A stretch of 64,000 nt of DNA from Charina bottae (lineage: Eukaryota > Chordata > Lepidosauria > Squamata > Charinaidae), in contig JALMGJ010000002.1 in the NCBI GenBank assembly GCA_023362775.1, positions 34,617,414 through 34,681,413 on the forward strand. The letters are read 5' to 3'. A model generated the notes under the pieces. That model did not search any database. It saw only the letters and a program-made list of their open reading frames with translations, and was not told the origin of the DNA. The position numbers and the translations under genes are program-made. This document shows positions 32,470 to 43,356 of the stretch, piece by piece (the stretch's first letter is position 1; the number at the start of each line of letters is the position of its first letter).

Positions 32470-33732
32470 CTAACATGCAATAGAAAAAATTGTGATTGTC
32501 TTGCTTTTGGGGGAGAAAAAAAATGAGTGTTTAAATCTAGGGCTCTTTCCCCCACTGCAGAGAAGTTCTTTCAATCTGTGCTTCAGTTTCAACCATGAAA
32601 TGTGCTATTCCTTTCCTGTCTCATTTTCTCTGTCCTAGTCATACCCTGTTACTGATTTTCTTCCAGTAGGGGAGGAAATGTATCACAGTTTCAGGCACCC
32701 TTGAGGCTACACTCAGCCAGGGTTATAGCAAACAGGAGAATCCCACTGCAACACCCGTCCACTGGTCGTGTTGTACTTGTGGATTGGGTAAGATGAAATC
32801 TGATGGGAATTGAGCAGAAAAAGGTGTCACCTGGGCATTTTTGTACTGTCTTTAGGTACAACTGGGGAAAGACTCTCTTGAAGTCCTATTCCCACCACCC
32901 CTTTTTCCTTTGATTCCATTTCTTGAGGCTTCCTTTAGATGTGGTTGGAAGAAGAGGGAAAATAATGTTTTGCTACCCATACTCTTGGAGGGAACTCAGG
33001 TGAAACCAGTGACTGGAAGACCAAGAAAAGAGGCAGGAGAGGGACTGGCAAAGGGGATGCCAATTTCATGTGGAGGACAGGCTGAGAGCACTTCAGCTCA
33101 TATGTACATAAAAGCCCTTAGTCTGAATCCAGTTCAGTGGCAAAGAGGGGAACTCTGTGAAACTAGGTAAAAGGGTAAAGCTCCCCCCCCCCCGCACATT
33201 TGTGCAGTCGTGTCCGACTCTAGGGGCCGGTGCTCATCTCCGTTTGTTAGCCGAACAGCCAGCATTGTCCGAAGACACTTCCACGGTCATGTGGCCGCAT
33301 GACTCGCGCAGAACGCTGTTACCTACCCACCGAAGTGGTACCTATTAATCTACTTGCATTTGCATGCTTTCGAATTGCTAGGTTGGCAAGAGCTGGAGCT
33401 AGTGCGGGAGCTCACTCCGTCACGTGGGGCTAGGGTCTCGAACCTCCGAACTTGCGATCTTCCGATCGACAAGCCTGGTGTCTTACCCGCTGAGCCACCA
33501 CACCCCTTTTCTGTGAAACTAGATTATATTTCAAAAACCATACTGTGAATTATTGTCAGAATGAAGAAGTATTTGCATTTAGCAATGATGCAGTGCATGG
33601 ATAGTATTTTATTTGAGGCGAACTTTAAGCTCTGTAATCTAACTCCATTTCTTTCATTACATCCAGCAATGTCATCTTTTGGACTCTGTAGATAATTTAC
33701 CAAGAGGAATTAGCTTCAACTTCCGTTCATAC
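32470..33732 (-). other. Intron 2 of the dead V2R
   Basis: The stretch corresponds to intron 2 of the intact gene (49291-49844), with recognisable similarity at both ends, plus extra material and a SINE at 33167-33509. No other gene was seen. Confidence 0.7.
33167..33509 (-). mobile_element. tRNA-derived SINE with BovB-like tail
   Basis: It is the same family as 2438-2777, in reverse. The 13-bp duplication TCTGTGAAACTAG lies at 33154-33166 and 33510-33522. The tail end holds a run of eleven C. Confidence 0.92.
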
Positions 33733-34021
33733 CTGTGGGATTTTGTAGATGCTCAGCATGGTTGAAATGTGCTTGAAGAGCTCAGGATCAGTCCCTTCAA
33801 ACACCACCAACATATGTTCTCATCTTCCACAACTGTAGTTTGGGACATTCTCCTGTCCCGCGGATAGCAAATCCATCATGGCATCATAGGTTATTCTTGC
33901 ATGGAAAAAATTCTCATAGATGTTGTAGTCCAGGGTGATGTTTGGTAACATCTTTGGATTCTGGTTGATCTCATGAATTGCAAAAAAGAAGGGCAGGACA
34001 TGCCAGTAGCTCACAATCTGA
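33733..34021 (-). pseudogene. V2R exon 2 with nonsense codon
   Basis: This 289-bp exon (one codon shorter than the intact 292 bp) has [20 protein letters not shown] and ENVPNYSCG, then a TGA at 33820-33822. Downstream of the stop the frame still reads the normal end, with ELFKHISTML and YKIPQ before the GTATGA donor. It lies 1.26 kb upstream of the broken exon 3, an enlarged intron 2 that includes a 343-bp SINE. With the exon 3 damage this marks a dead gene. Confidence 0.9.
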
Positions 34022-34859
34022 CTGCCAGATAAGAGATTTCAATTGGTCTTCATCTTGATTTTAAGTTTAGTGAATAGGTCTTCACTTTCAGTTGGGGTGG
34101 GGTGTGTTCAATTCATAAAGTAGTTGTGTGATATTTCTTGTAAATCTTTCTTGAAGGGCATTTATAACTGTCAGTTGGATTTCTATGTTATGACTATGGG
34201 CAGTTAAGAAATCCACAATATGAAATCTGTGGAATGGTGATGGAATAGATCACCCTAAAAAAGTGCAAACTAATCAGGTTGCTCTTATGTGGACAGAGAA
34301 GGACAGGTGCTTGCTCTCACTGCATTGCAATGTAGGCAATAACATCAGGCATTTCCTGCTCAATTAAAAACTAGCAAATTCCTGTATGAAGGCCTGTCCA
34401 GGCGATGGACTTCTCTGGGTCTGCCATTGACCTCAGAGGGACCTCCAAGAGTAACAGGAGGAACAAATTCTTCCCCTTAGGCTCAAAATCATCCTCACTG
34501 AAGCCCTGGGCCTGATACCAACTACCTTTTCTCTACTTGATGGTTTAGAGGGGAAATCTTTCAGCACACTTAAACTTTTCCATAAGGATCCCAATGGATC
34601 AAGTATATTAGAATCTGGATGCATTGATTTAAATTTCAGTGTGGAAAACCATTCCCAAAGGTAGAAACAGGTTTTGATTAAATAAGTCTCTTTTTTGTTG
34701 AATATTTCATCTAGGATTTCTTGGATTGCTAGTTGTACAGATATATGAAAGGAAATATTCTGGCAAATTATTTAGGTATTTGCAAGAAATTCATTGTTAT
34801 CAGCATTGAGTGCTCAAATTGAGTAGAAAAGTGGGGCAATATTAATATCATGATTAAGA
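34022..34859 (-). other. Former intron 1 of the dead V2R
   Basis: The sequence resembles 50137-50870 upstream of the intact exon 2. No protein-coding or RNA gene was seen. Confidence 0.6.
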
Positions 34860-35356
34860 GTGGGACATGGTGGCTCAGCAGGTTAAACCGGTGAAGCTGT
34901 AGACTGCCGATCGGAAGGTCAGCAGTTCGAATCTCCGCGCAACGAGGTGAGCACTCGTTGCTAGTCCCAGCTCCTGTCAACCCAGCAGTTCGAAAGCTTG
35001 CAAGTAGATAAATTGGGTACCACCTTAAGTGGGAGAATTTGCTGACGTCCTGTCGGGGGTCGGCTTCCACCGAACTGAAGATCCCTTGAATGGCGGCAGT
35101 CACGACGGATCCTGAAGCAACAACAAAAGGATGTCAGCAGCCAGCTCTGATGCAAGGCATCATGGGACATGTAGTCCAGAAGCCAGAGAAGAGTCGGTTC
35201 CCTTACCCGTTTCCTTGGTGCACGGTTTAATGAAATAATGTATAACGATGTATATATATAACGAAGTATGTAAGCCGCCTAGAGTCCTCCATTAGGGAGG
35301 GGATAGGCGGGGTATAAATACAATTATAGATAAATAAATATAAATAAATAAATAAA
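34860..35356 (+). mobile_element. tRNA-derived SINE, long subfamily (497 bp)
   Basis: The head reads GGTGGCTCAGCAGGTTAAAC with B box CAGTTCGAATCTC, and the tail reads GGATAGGCGGGGTATAAATA then AAAT repeats. The 10-bp duplication ATGATTAAGA lies at 34850-34859 and 35357-35366. Confidence 0.92.
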
Positions 35357-35639
35357 ATGATTAAGAATAGGAGAAAGTGTTGTTGCACAATTAACCATGT
35401 CCCTTAAGAGGTTGCTCTATATTCAACAATTTCTCTTGTTATCCTGTTTCAGAGACATTTAGGTTCAGTTGACACAATAGACTAATCTCCAACTTACCAA
35501 ATGTAGTGCCCCAAATTTATTGATATTGATGTTGCTGTTGTTGTATTTTTTTTTGATACAGTATAAGTTTCCCAATCAACACGGTCCTCTCAGTCTTTAA
35601 TTACAGTATACTGACCTCCTTATCAAAGTCAAAGGTATC

Positions 35640-35880
35640 CAGTGACTCCTGTGCCCCATTTTGGGCAGCTAGAAGTTCCCAAGGCCAGAGGTGGCTTCCG
35701 CTTGAGAAATTGTAATGCTCTTCCTTGGATGCTTCTTGATGGAAAATATAGAAAATATAAAAAAAACTATGTTCCAGAATAATCCCTGTGACTCTGGGAT
35801 TCTGAAATTGTTCAATTTTTCCTTTGACACTGAGCCTGAAAACTCTCATCTCCCGAAGACTCACCAGACTGGCTGGCTGT
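35640..35880. other. Intronic block conserved with 51940-52160
   Basis: The block lies about 1.6-1.9 kb upstream of exon 2 in the dead gene. It matches the equivalent place in the intact gene, for example GCTAGAAGTTCCCA in both. A minus-strand frame of 87 residues is open here, but the paralogue does not keep it, so I do not call it coding. Confidence 0.55.
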
Positions 35881-36035
35881 GCTGATCACTTCTTTCTGAG
35901 GGTTCTCATATTGTAACATATGACACATTATGTGCATCAGATTGTAAAGATCATAAGGAACTGTCCAAGAATGTATTACCCATGACTTCACTTACACACT
36001 TGAACTGTTGTATTGTTGACTATCATGCTTATGTA

Positions 36036-36265
36036 GAGAGCCAGGTTGGTATAGTGGTTAAGGGAACCAGGCTAGAAACCAGGAGACAGTGAGTTCTAGT
36101 CCTGCCTGGGGCACAAAGCCAGCTGGGTGACCTTAGGCCAGTCACTCTCCCTCAGCCCTAGGAAGAAGAAGGAAGGGCCAACAACTTCTGAAATCTTGCC
36201 AGGAAAACTGCAGGGACTTATCCAGACAGTTGCCAGGAGTCAGGACAGATTCAAATGCCCAAGAA
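36036..36265 (+). mobile_element. tRNA-derived SINE, Sauria-SINE-like
   Basis: It begins GAGAGCCAGGTTGGTATAGTGG (A box), has GAGTTCTAGTCCTGCC (B box), and contains GGGTGACCTTAGGCCAGTCAC, typical of reptile SINEs. The tail reads CCAGGAGTCAGGACA, a diverged form of the BovB-type end. Target duplications were not resolved. Confidence 0.75.
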
Positions 36266-36279
36266 AATCTTAGTCATTT

Positions 36280-37015
36280 AGCATTGCACCATTTACAGCT
36301 CTATCTTAATATTTCTTTGACATAAGATAATATTTTACTTTTTATTTTTATCTGCTATCAGATAGCATACAGTATAGAATAATATCCTGTAACATTTATT
36401 TACTTTTCAACACTACTGGCTATTGTCATGTATGATTTTTATAAGTATGCTATATATAGTCTTAAAATTAATATTAGTTGTATCCAATATTAATTATTTA
36501 ATCTTCTAATGCTTCAGTAGTTCTGGCTAATTAATATTACTTTGTAGTTATTTTCTTCATACCCTGAAAGCATTGTATATTTTAATATGGAAGGTTGTAA
36601 TTTTTTTATTTTAATATTAGTTAATGCTGGTCAGTGACATATAAAATTGATAAAATTAGATTATAAAAGCAGGACAATACTGCATGGAACTCACCGCCAC
36701 AAATCCATAACACATTTCTACTTCAAAGTTTATAAAAATAGCCACTTAGCAGAAAGGAGCTTTTCTTTGGAAAAGAAGACCAGCAATATTCAGGTCTATG
36801 GTCACCATAAAAATTAGGTCATTTCCCACAGATGTTCATATATGACAGAGTAAGATTCTGTATCATTTTGGCTCAGTTGTAAATTTGGAGTTCATAAGCT
36901 TCTCATGGCCATCACAAAATGGCTGCCATGGAGGACATGGCAGGGCACAAACCCATTTCCCAGAAGACTAAAAGCTTTCCCTATCTTTGTCTCACCACAG
37001 CAGAAACATGCACTG
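36280..37015. repeat. Paralogous block C: V2R front end with exon 1 missing
   Basis: The left half (to about 36740) matches intron 1 sequence near 59090-59870. The right half (from about 36750) matches the upstream flank near 61465-61740. The roughly 1.6 kb between these points in block D, which holds exon 1, is absent here. This is the expected 5' end of the dead V2R at 31.8-34.0 kb. Confidence 0.7.
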
Positions 37016-38252
37016 GCAATACTAACTTTATTTCTCTTGTTGCTGTTGCTATTAAGCTCCCAAGCTGAGCTCCCAAGCCAACCTCCAGACAGGGATCAAG
37101 ACAAGATGGGCGGCTGACTGTGGCTTGTGATCTTGGCAGCTGCTTCACAGCCCTCTTGCTCATCTGTAGCCACTGCACTTGCTCAAACATCACTCTGGGC
37201 TTCCAAGTTGGCTGGTCATTTCTTCCTCTTCTCTCATTCTCCAACACCCACACACCTTTTGGCCTGGCTTTCTCTTTTCTAGGCTCAGATGTGTGTGTGT
37301 GTGTCTATGTGTGTGTGTGCAAACGTGCTTACCTGGCTGCCTATGCGTGTCAGCACATCCTTGAAAAAGCCAGGATGCAGCTAAACTAGCCACTTGAAGG
37401 CATTGTTATGCCAATCAAAGAGCTACCGTTGGCTGGCTGGGATGTTGGCATGGATGCCTTGGGTGAATGTGTGCCTGTCAGTCTGCCTCTCTCTCAGCAG
37501 GCTGGGGAGTGCTTGAGTGCTTCTCCTCACAGATTTCCTGGTAGAACTACGACTGTGAAACCCTCATGTCCCTTTTTGAGGCGTGAAATAAAGTGAGCCT
37601 AAGCTTGGGAAGTATAATGATCTGTGAGAATGACCTTGGGAGACAGGAGGAAGAGCTGCAGACTTGACAATGATCAGAAAGAGGCAGCTGAGCCCATAGA
37701 AGGAAAAGCGGTGTGGCAAACATCCCAGAAGCGACCCTCCCTGGTTTCTTGGATTGTAAAGGCGAGAGGGGAGAGATGTTCTTTCAGACTTGCAAGATTC
37801 TGTTCAAGAAATGGGGAGGCAGATGCTCTTTCTGTCTGGCTGCAGCCACTCCATTCAGCATTTTCAGCATTGCCTTTCCCATGTGCAGAGGGCACATTCA
37901 AACTCATTTCTCTCTCCCTCACATACAACATATTTTCTTCAAGGCCTTCTCCATACTCCTCTACATCCACCCTGTCCTGGAAGGGATGAGATATCCTTCT
38001 TGGTACTCTTTTCCTTAGAAGGAGTCTTCTATTTACAATGGAGCGATCTCTTATGGACTGCATGCTTCTTTTTAAAATTAAAAAAACATGCCAATCTTCT
38101 GGGAGAGGGATCTCAGACAAAAAGGTGATTTAACCCGAACTTTGATTCAAGTCAAACAGCTGGTTGGATAGTATGGTTTAAGATTCAATACAACCAATCC
38201 ACCTCTTTCTTTTATGTCTTGCAAAATCCTACATTTAATCTTTAGACTTTGG
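37016..38252. other. No gene recognised
   Basis: The stretch includes a GT dinucleotide repeat at 37289-37320 and a 148-residue minus-strand open frame (37674-38120) without recognisable motifs. I see no exon or transposon I can name. Confidence 0.5.
37289..37320. repeat. (GT)n microsatellite
   Basis: GT dinucleotides are interrupted once by CTAT. Confidence 0.9.
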
Positions 38253-39199
38253 TTTGGCCAACTCAATGTTCTCAAATTGGGAAAGGAGTACGACAAGGCT
38301 CTATATTATCACCCTGCTTATTTAACTTATATGCAGAGTACATCATGAGAAATTCTGGGCTGGACGAATCACAAGCCAGAGTAAAGAGTTCCGGGAGAAA
38401 TATCAACAACCTCAGATGTGCAGACGATACCACCCTAATGGCAGAAAGTGAAGAGGAACTAAAGAGCCTCTTGATGAGGGTGAAAGAGGAGAGTGCAAAA
38501 GCTGGCTTGAAACTCAACATTAAAAAAACTCACATCATGGCATCTGGTCCCATCACTTCCTGGCAAATAGAAGGGAAAGAAATGGAAGCAGTGACAGATT
38601 TTATTTTCTTGGGCTCCAAGATCACCGCAGACGGTGACTGCAGCCATGAAATTAAAAGACGCTTGATCCTGGAGAGGAAAGCTATGGCAAACCTAGACAG
38701 CATATTAAAAAGCAGGGACATCACCTTGCCGACAAAGGTTCGTATAATTAAAGCTATGGTTTTTCCAGTAGTAATGTATGGCTGTGAGAGTTGGACCATA
38801 AGGAAGGCTGAGCGCCAAAGAATTGATGCTTTCGAACTGTGGTACTGGAGAAGACTCTTAAGAGTCCCTTGGACTGCAAGGAGGTCAAATCAGTCAATCC
38901 TAAAGCAAATCAACCCTGACTGCTCATTGGAAGGACAGATACTGAAGCAGAAGCTCAAATACTTTGGCCACCTAATGTGAAGAGAGGACTCACTGGAAAA
39001 GACCGTGATGCTGGGAAAGACTAAAGGCAAAAGGAGAAGGGGACGGCAGAGGATGAGATGGTTAGATAGCATCACCGATGTAATGAACATGAATTTGAGT
39101 AAACTCCGGGAGACAGTGGAGGACAGGAAGGCCTGGTGTGCTATGGTCCATGAGGTCATGAAGAGTCGGACACGACTAAACAACTGAACAACAACAAAA
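38253..39199 (+). mobile_element. RTE-BovB LINE, 5'-truncated
   Basis: One open stretch covers most of the reverse transcriptase C-terminal half: [37 protein letters not shown] (active site CADD rather than YADD), [33 protein letters not shown] and [24 protein letters not shown] at 38978-38980 (after FGHLM) interrupts it, and [19 protein letters not shown] follows in frame. The end is GAGTCGGACACGACTAAA then an AAC tail. The similarity of this family to ruminant BovB is well known. Confidence 0.93.
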
Positions 39200-39344
39200 T
39201 TCCAAGTTAATGCTCCATACATTGATACAGAAGAAGAGGAGGTTGAGATTTTCATGTAATCTAAAAATGAGATCGAGCAGAGCTGTTCTGTAATGTTTTC
39301 TCTAAATTGGTTTCAGAAAATACATTAACATTAGTGATATTTAT

Positions 39345-39846
39345 TTATTTACTTATTTCAATTTCAAATTTCGTCACCGCCCATCTTACTCAAAGAGTGA
39401 CTCTGGGCGGTTTACAATAAAACTGGAATAAATAAATATTAAAATACAATAAAAACAATATTCTTCAACAAAAATATAAACATAAAATCCAAGATAGAGA
39501 TGTTAAAAAGTTGTTAAGTTAAATTCATTTAATTCATGGGAGCCTCTTCAAGGTGCCAATCACACCCAGGATTGATTACCCCACATCCTGCCCCAAGCAA
39601 GATGGCAGAGCCAGGTCTTTCCCCCTTTCCAGAAGGTCGGAAGAGTGGGGGCCTGCCTCACCTCTGGGGGAAGAGTATTTCATAGGGTGGGAGCTACAGC
39701 AGAGAAGGCTCTCTTCCTGGGCTCCAACAATTTACAATCTTTAATGGACGGGATCCGTAACGTGCCTTCTCTTCCTGATCAGGTGGGATGGGTCAATGTA
39801 ATAGGGATGAGACTGTCCCTCAGATAAACTGGACCCATGCCATGTG
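39345..39846 (-). mobile_element. L2-like LINE 3' fragment
   Basis: The sequence matches 17500-17975, including CACCGCCCATCTTACTC, GACTCTGGGCGG and GACCCATGCCATGT. It breaks at CATGCCATG and continues at 41178, so 39847-41177 is an insertion. Confidence 0.82.
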
Positions 39847-41177
39847 TGGTGGATTTCAAGTCTGCCGCTGTTTCTCAGGAAGGAGGGAGTGCATTCCAAG
39901 CAGATGTCTGTTAAAGCTATTTGGTAAAGGTATTCTATACAGAATCAAACGCATGGCATTTTCTTCACTATGAATCTGGCCTGAAAGTGGAAAATTCCAA
40001 GCTTCTCTGCTGTAAGTGTAAACAACAGGTGTTGCTGTTCATCTAGTCAAAACAAAAACCTTATCAGTCCGGTTCCCATGTGAAAGACATCTCGAAGGAA
40101 AGCCAATATGCAACACCGCCACCCCATGATGGTTTATAGTAAGTACAACTGTGAAGCTGAAAAAGCTACCTAAGCCCATATTAACCAATCAGAATTCTGA
40201 ACCATGAGTATAACCCAGCTATGAACCATGGGTATTCATTCTCACTTATGTTCTTCCTATGCTTTCTCTATGTAGACTGCTATCTACATGTACTTTTGTA
40301 TCTGAACTGTAACTATGCCTGGTCTTTGCACAGACCATGATGTTTTCTTTCCATTCTGGTGATGGAACTCTGCTTATGCTTTGTTTTTTCCTTTTTGCAA
40401 TAATGCACCATACATCCATTATTGCCTTATGCTATCAATAAAGATATTGTTAGCCTTACAACACGTTGTTTGGATTACTTCAAGCCTGAAACCCCAAAGG
40501 CCACCATCACCTAACAATGTCATGATTCATACCAGTGCGAATCCTGCCATGGTATATACATTGTAGATCAGATGGGGGAATGTTAGCAAGATCCGTGTCA
40601 GCACCAGTGAACTCTGAGAGACAGGGGGAGGATGGGTGCATTCCAGCTGAGACAGTTGGAGATTGTTTATTGCAGCAGTTTACACCAAGGTCATTCTGTC
40701 GGTGCCATCTGGAAATGCCTGGGAGATGAACGCACATTGGGAGGGGGTGCTAGTGTGAGTGAGAAATGTACATGTAATAACCTTATCAACAGGAGGGGCT
40801 GGCATGGAGGGAGAGAAATAAGTTATTCAACCGTTTAGGCGGGAAAACTTCATTCCAAGCTTTGGCTACGTTTCATATTACTATTTCCTAATAAAGCTTC
40901 TTCTATATACTAAATGGATTGTACTGAGGAGTCCTGAATTGGGAACTTAAGAACTGGACTCATCACAACAGATAAGAGGGCTCACAGTTTAGAGAGTCTT
41001 GGCAGAGAGTCAAAGAGAGTTAGAGTAGCCCCGCCCTAGACTCTTCTAGGTTATTTCCCCTTAGGTTAGTTAGGATAGCTTTAGTCTGGCAAGATTCTGT
41101 CTGTATGGTGGAAGCAATAAAGAACTGGAGATATGGAATATGCTGTCTCGCCGTTGTTCTTGTGCGGGCCCTGACAC
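39847..41177. mobile_element. LTR-type material inserted in the L2-like copy
   Basis: The block starts TGTGGTGG and ends CCCTGACA, between two halves of the L2-like fragment. It contains a stretch near 40380-40500 similar to the solo LTR at 3780-3900, a probable solo LTR at 40518-40967, and AATAAAGAAC near 41117. No coding sequence was seen. More than one LTR family is nested here and the inner ends are uncertain. Confidence 0.55.
40518..40967 (+). repeat. Probable solo LTR, gypsy type
   Basis: It begins TGTCATG and ends GACTCATCACA, with AATAAAGCTTC near 40891, like the gypsy LTR ends at 4434, 7236 and 13090. A clean target duplication was not seen. Confidence 0.6.
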
Positions 41178-42283
41178 CAGGGCTTTAAAGGTGATGACCA
41201 ACACCTTGAATTGGACCCTGAAGCAAACTGGCACCCAATGCAGCTCCTGCAGCAAAGGTGCTACAAGTGCCATCCTTGGGGCACACAAGAATGCTTGTGC
41301 AGCCATATTTTGAACCAACTGTACCTTCTTGGATACTCTTCAAGGGTAGTCCTATGTAGAGCTCATTGCAATAGTCTATACGGGAGATGACTAGGGCATG
41401 AGTGACAGACCAGAGGGACTTCCAGTCCAGGAAGGGGGTGTAACTGGTGCACATGAAGTTGAGGAAAGGTCCTCCTGGCCATGACTGCCACTTGCTCTTC
41501 CAGGACCCCCAGATTCTGTACTGGGTCAGTCTGTGGCAGTGCAACCCCCTACAACCAAAGATGGTAAATTTTCGGATATAGAGGAGCCCCCAACACATAG
41601 ACACTCCATCTTACCAGGGTTCAGCTGAAGCCTGTTCCCCATCCAGACCCCTACAGCCTCCAGGCACTGAGAGAGGGTCACTTAAATCATGCTGGATGGA
41701 GGTGAATAATTGGGTGTCAACTGCATATTGATGATACCTCATCCTATGGTGATGGATTATCTCATCAGTGGTTTAATGCAGATGTTAAAAAGGAGTGGAG
41801 ACAGTACCAAAGCTTGTGGCAAACCACAAAGGAGGGGCCATGTGCTGGATCTCTCGTTCCCTATCAACACTGATTGGAACCAGCCCTGGAGGAAGTAGGT
41901 AAACTAGCACAAAACTGTGTCACCCCCCCGCTCCACTCCCTAAGTTGACTCAAAAGGATAACATGGTTGATGAAAGCCACTGAGAAGTCAAGGAAAGCAA
42001 GGATGGATGCATTGCCCCCATCCTGCTCCCACCAGAGATAATCCAAAAGTGTCATCGATGCTGTTTCCGTCCCATATCCAGGCCTGAAACATGAATGAAA
42101 AGGGTCAAGATAATCCGTTTCATCCAGGATCCTCTGGAGCTGCAGCGCTACCACTTTCTCAACCACCTTTCTTAAAAAAGAGAACCAGAGATGGTTTCTT
42201 GAGGAGGGGGCATACCAGCGCCTCCTTAAAAAACTCCCTCTCTCAAGGAAAACTCCCTCTCTCAAGGATGAACTCACCATCAC
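41178..42283 (-). mobile_element. L2-like LINE reverse transcriptase fragment
   Basis: Minus-strand pieces match the copy at 17975-19200: LHWVPVCFRVQFKVLVITFK, VISRIDYCNELYIGLPLK and VVEKVVALQLQRILDE. Many frame changes are present, and it is more decayed than the 17.5-kb copy. It ends 160 bp from the V2R stop codon. Confidence 0.82.
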
Positions 42284-42445
42284 CTGTTTATTTTGATTCA
42301 GGCTGAATGCAGATTGTATTCAGTCATAATACAAAGCTACATGGGAGAAAGAAAGAGTTCGTAAAACTCATAAAAAGGACTTTACTTCTAAGCTATCTTA
42401 TTTCATATTACCACTAAGTTATACAAAAAACCAAAAGCACCAAAA

Positions 42446-43356
42446 TCAACAGCCCTCATTGTTTTTCATCATGAGATGCTCCTTGGTGTTCATGTCAGGT
42501 CTCAGGATAATGATGTAGCATTTGGGGATAAAGATGCAACCCAGTAAGCCCAGGCTGGAGGCCAAGATGGAGAAGATCTGCACAGCCACCATGTATTTCC
42601 CTTTGGTGCTCAGGTAGGTGGGGACAAAGGAGACCCAAACACTGCAGAAAACCAGCATGCTGAAGGTGATCCACTTGGCTTCATTGAAGGTCCCTGGCAG
42701 CTTGCGGGCCAGAAAAGCCACCAAGAAGCAGATGGCAGCCAGAAAGCCCATGTAGCCAAGGGCAGTGTAGAACATGGTAACTGAGCCTTCATTGCATTGT
42801 AGCAGGATTTGTCCAGATTGGGAATGTAGGTCAGCATCTGGGAATGGGGGAGAGATTCCCAGCCATATGATGCAGATGCCCACCTGAATCCCAGAGCAGG
42901 ACAAGACAATGGAGTTGGACAGATTCTTCCCCAGCCATTTCCTCATCCTGCTGCCTGGCTTTGTGGCCAGAAATGCCACCACCACCATGACAGTCTTGGC
43001 GAGCAAGGAGGACACGGCAAGAGAGAAAACAACACTGAAGGTGCTTTGTCGAAGGAGGCAAGTCACTTTCTTGGGGCGACCTATGAACAGCAGGAAAGTC
43101 AAGAAGGAAAGCAGGAGGGAGACCAGTAGAATGTAGGTGAGATCACGGTTGTTGGCTTTGACTATGGGAGTTTCTCGGTATTTAATGAAGATTCCCAGAA
43201 CAAAAGCAGTGCTTAGGGACAACCCAAGTGCAAAGAGCGTCAGGATGATACCCAATATTTCTTGATAAGAAAGGAAACTTATAATCTTGGGAACACATTG
43301 ATCTCGCTTTTTATTGGAATGCTGGTCATCTGGACACTTTTCACAATGGGCTGCAT
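42446..43356 (-). CDS. V2R exon 6: seven-transmembrane domain and C-terminus
   Basis: This 911-bp final exon encodes residues 560-862 and the stop. It opens with the last linker cysteines (HCEKCPDDQ), then seven hydrophobic helices. Helix 1 begins at [10 protein letters not shown], helix 4 covers [19 protein letters not shown], and helix 7 is followed by [11 protein letters not shown], the V2R hallmark. The tail is short and ends NNEGC. The acceptor is TTTTTCAG before ATGCAG. No stop or frameshift was found. Confidence 0.95.

Noticed and set aside
35601..35864. An 87-codon minus-strand frame as a possible extra V2R exon
   Set aside because: The matching block near 51940-52160 is conserved as DNA but not in this frame, and canonical V2Rs have no exon here.
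37674..38120. A 148-codon minus-strand frame
   Set aside because: No motif, signal peptide or conserved paralogue was recognised, and overlapping plus-strand frames of similar size exist.
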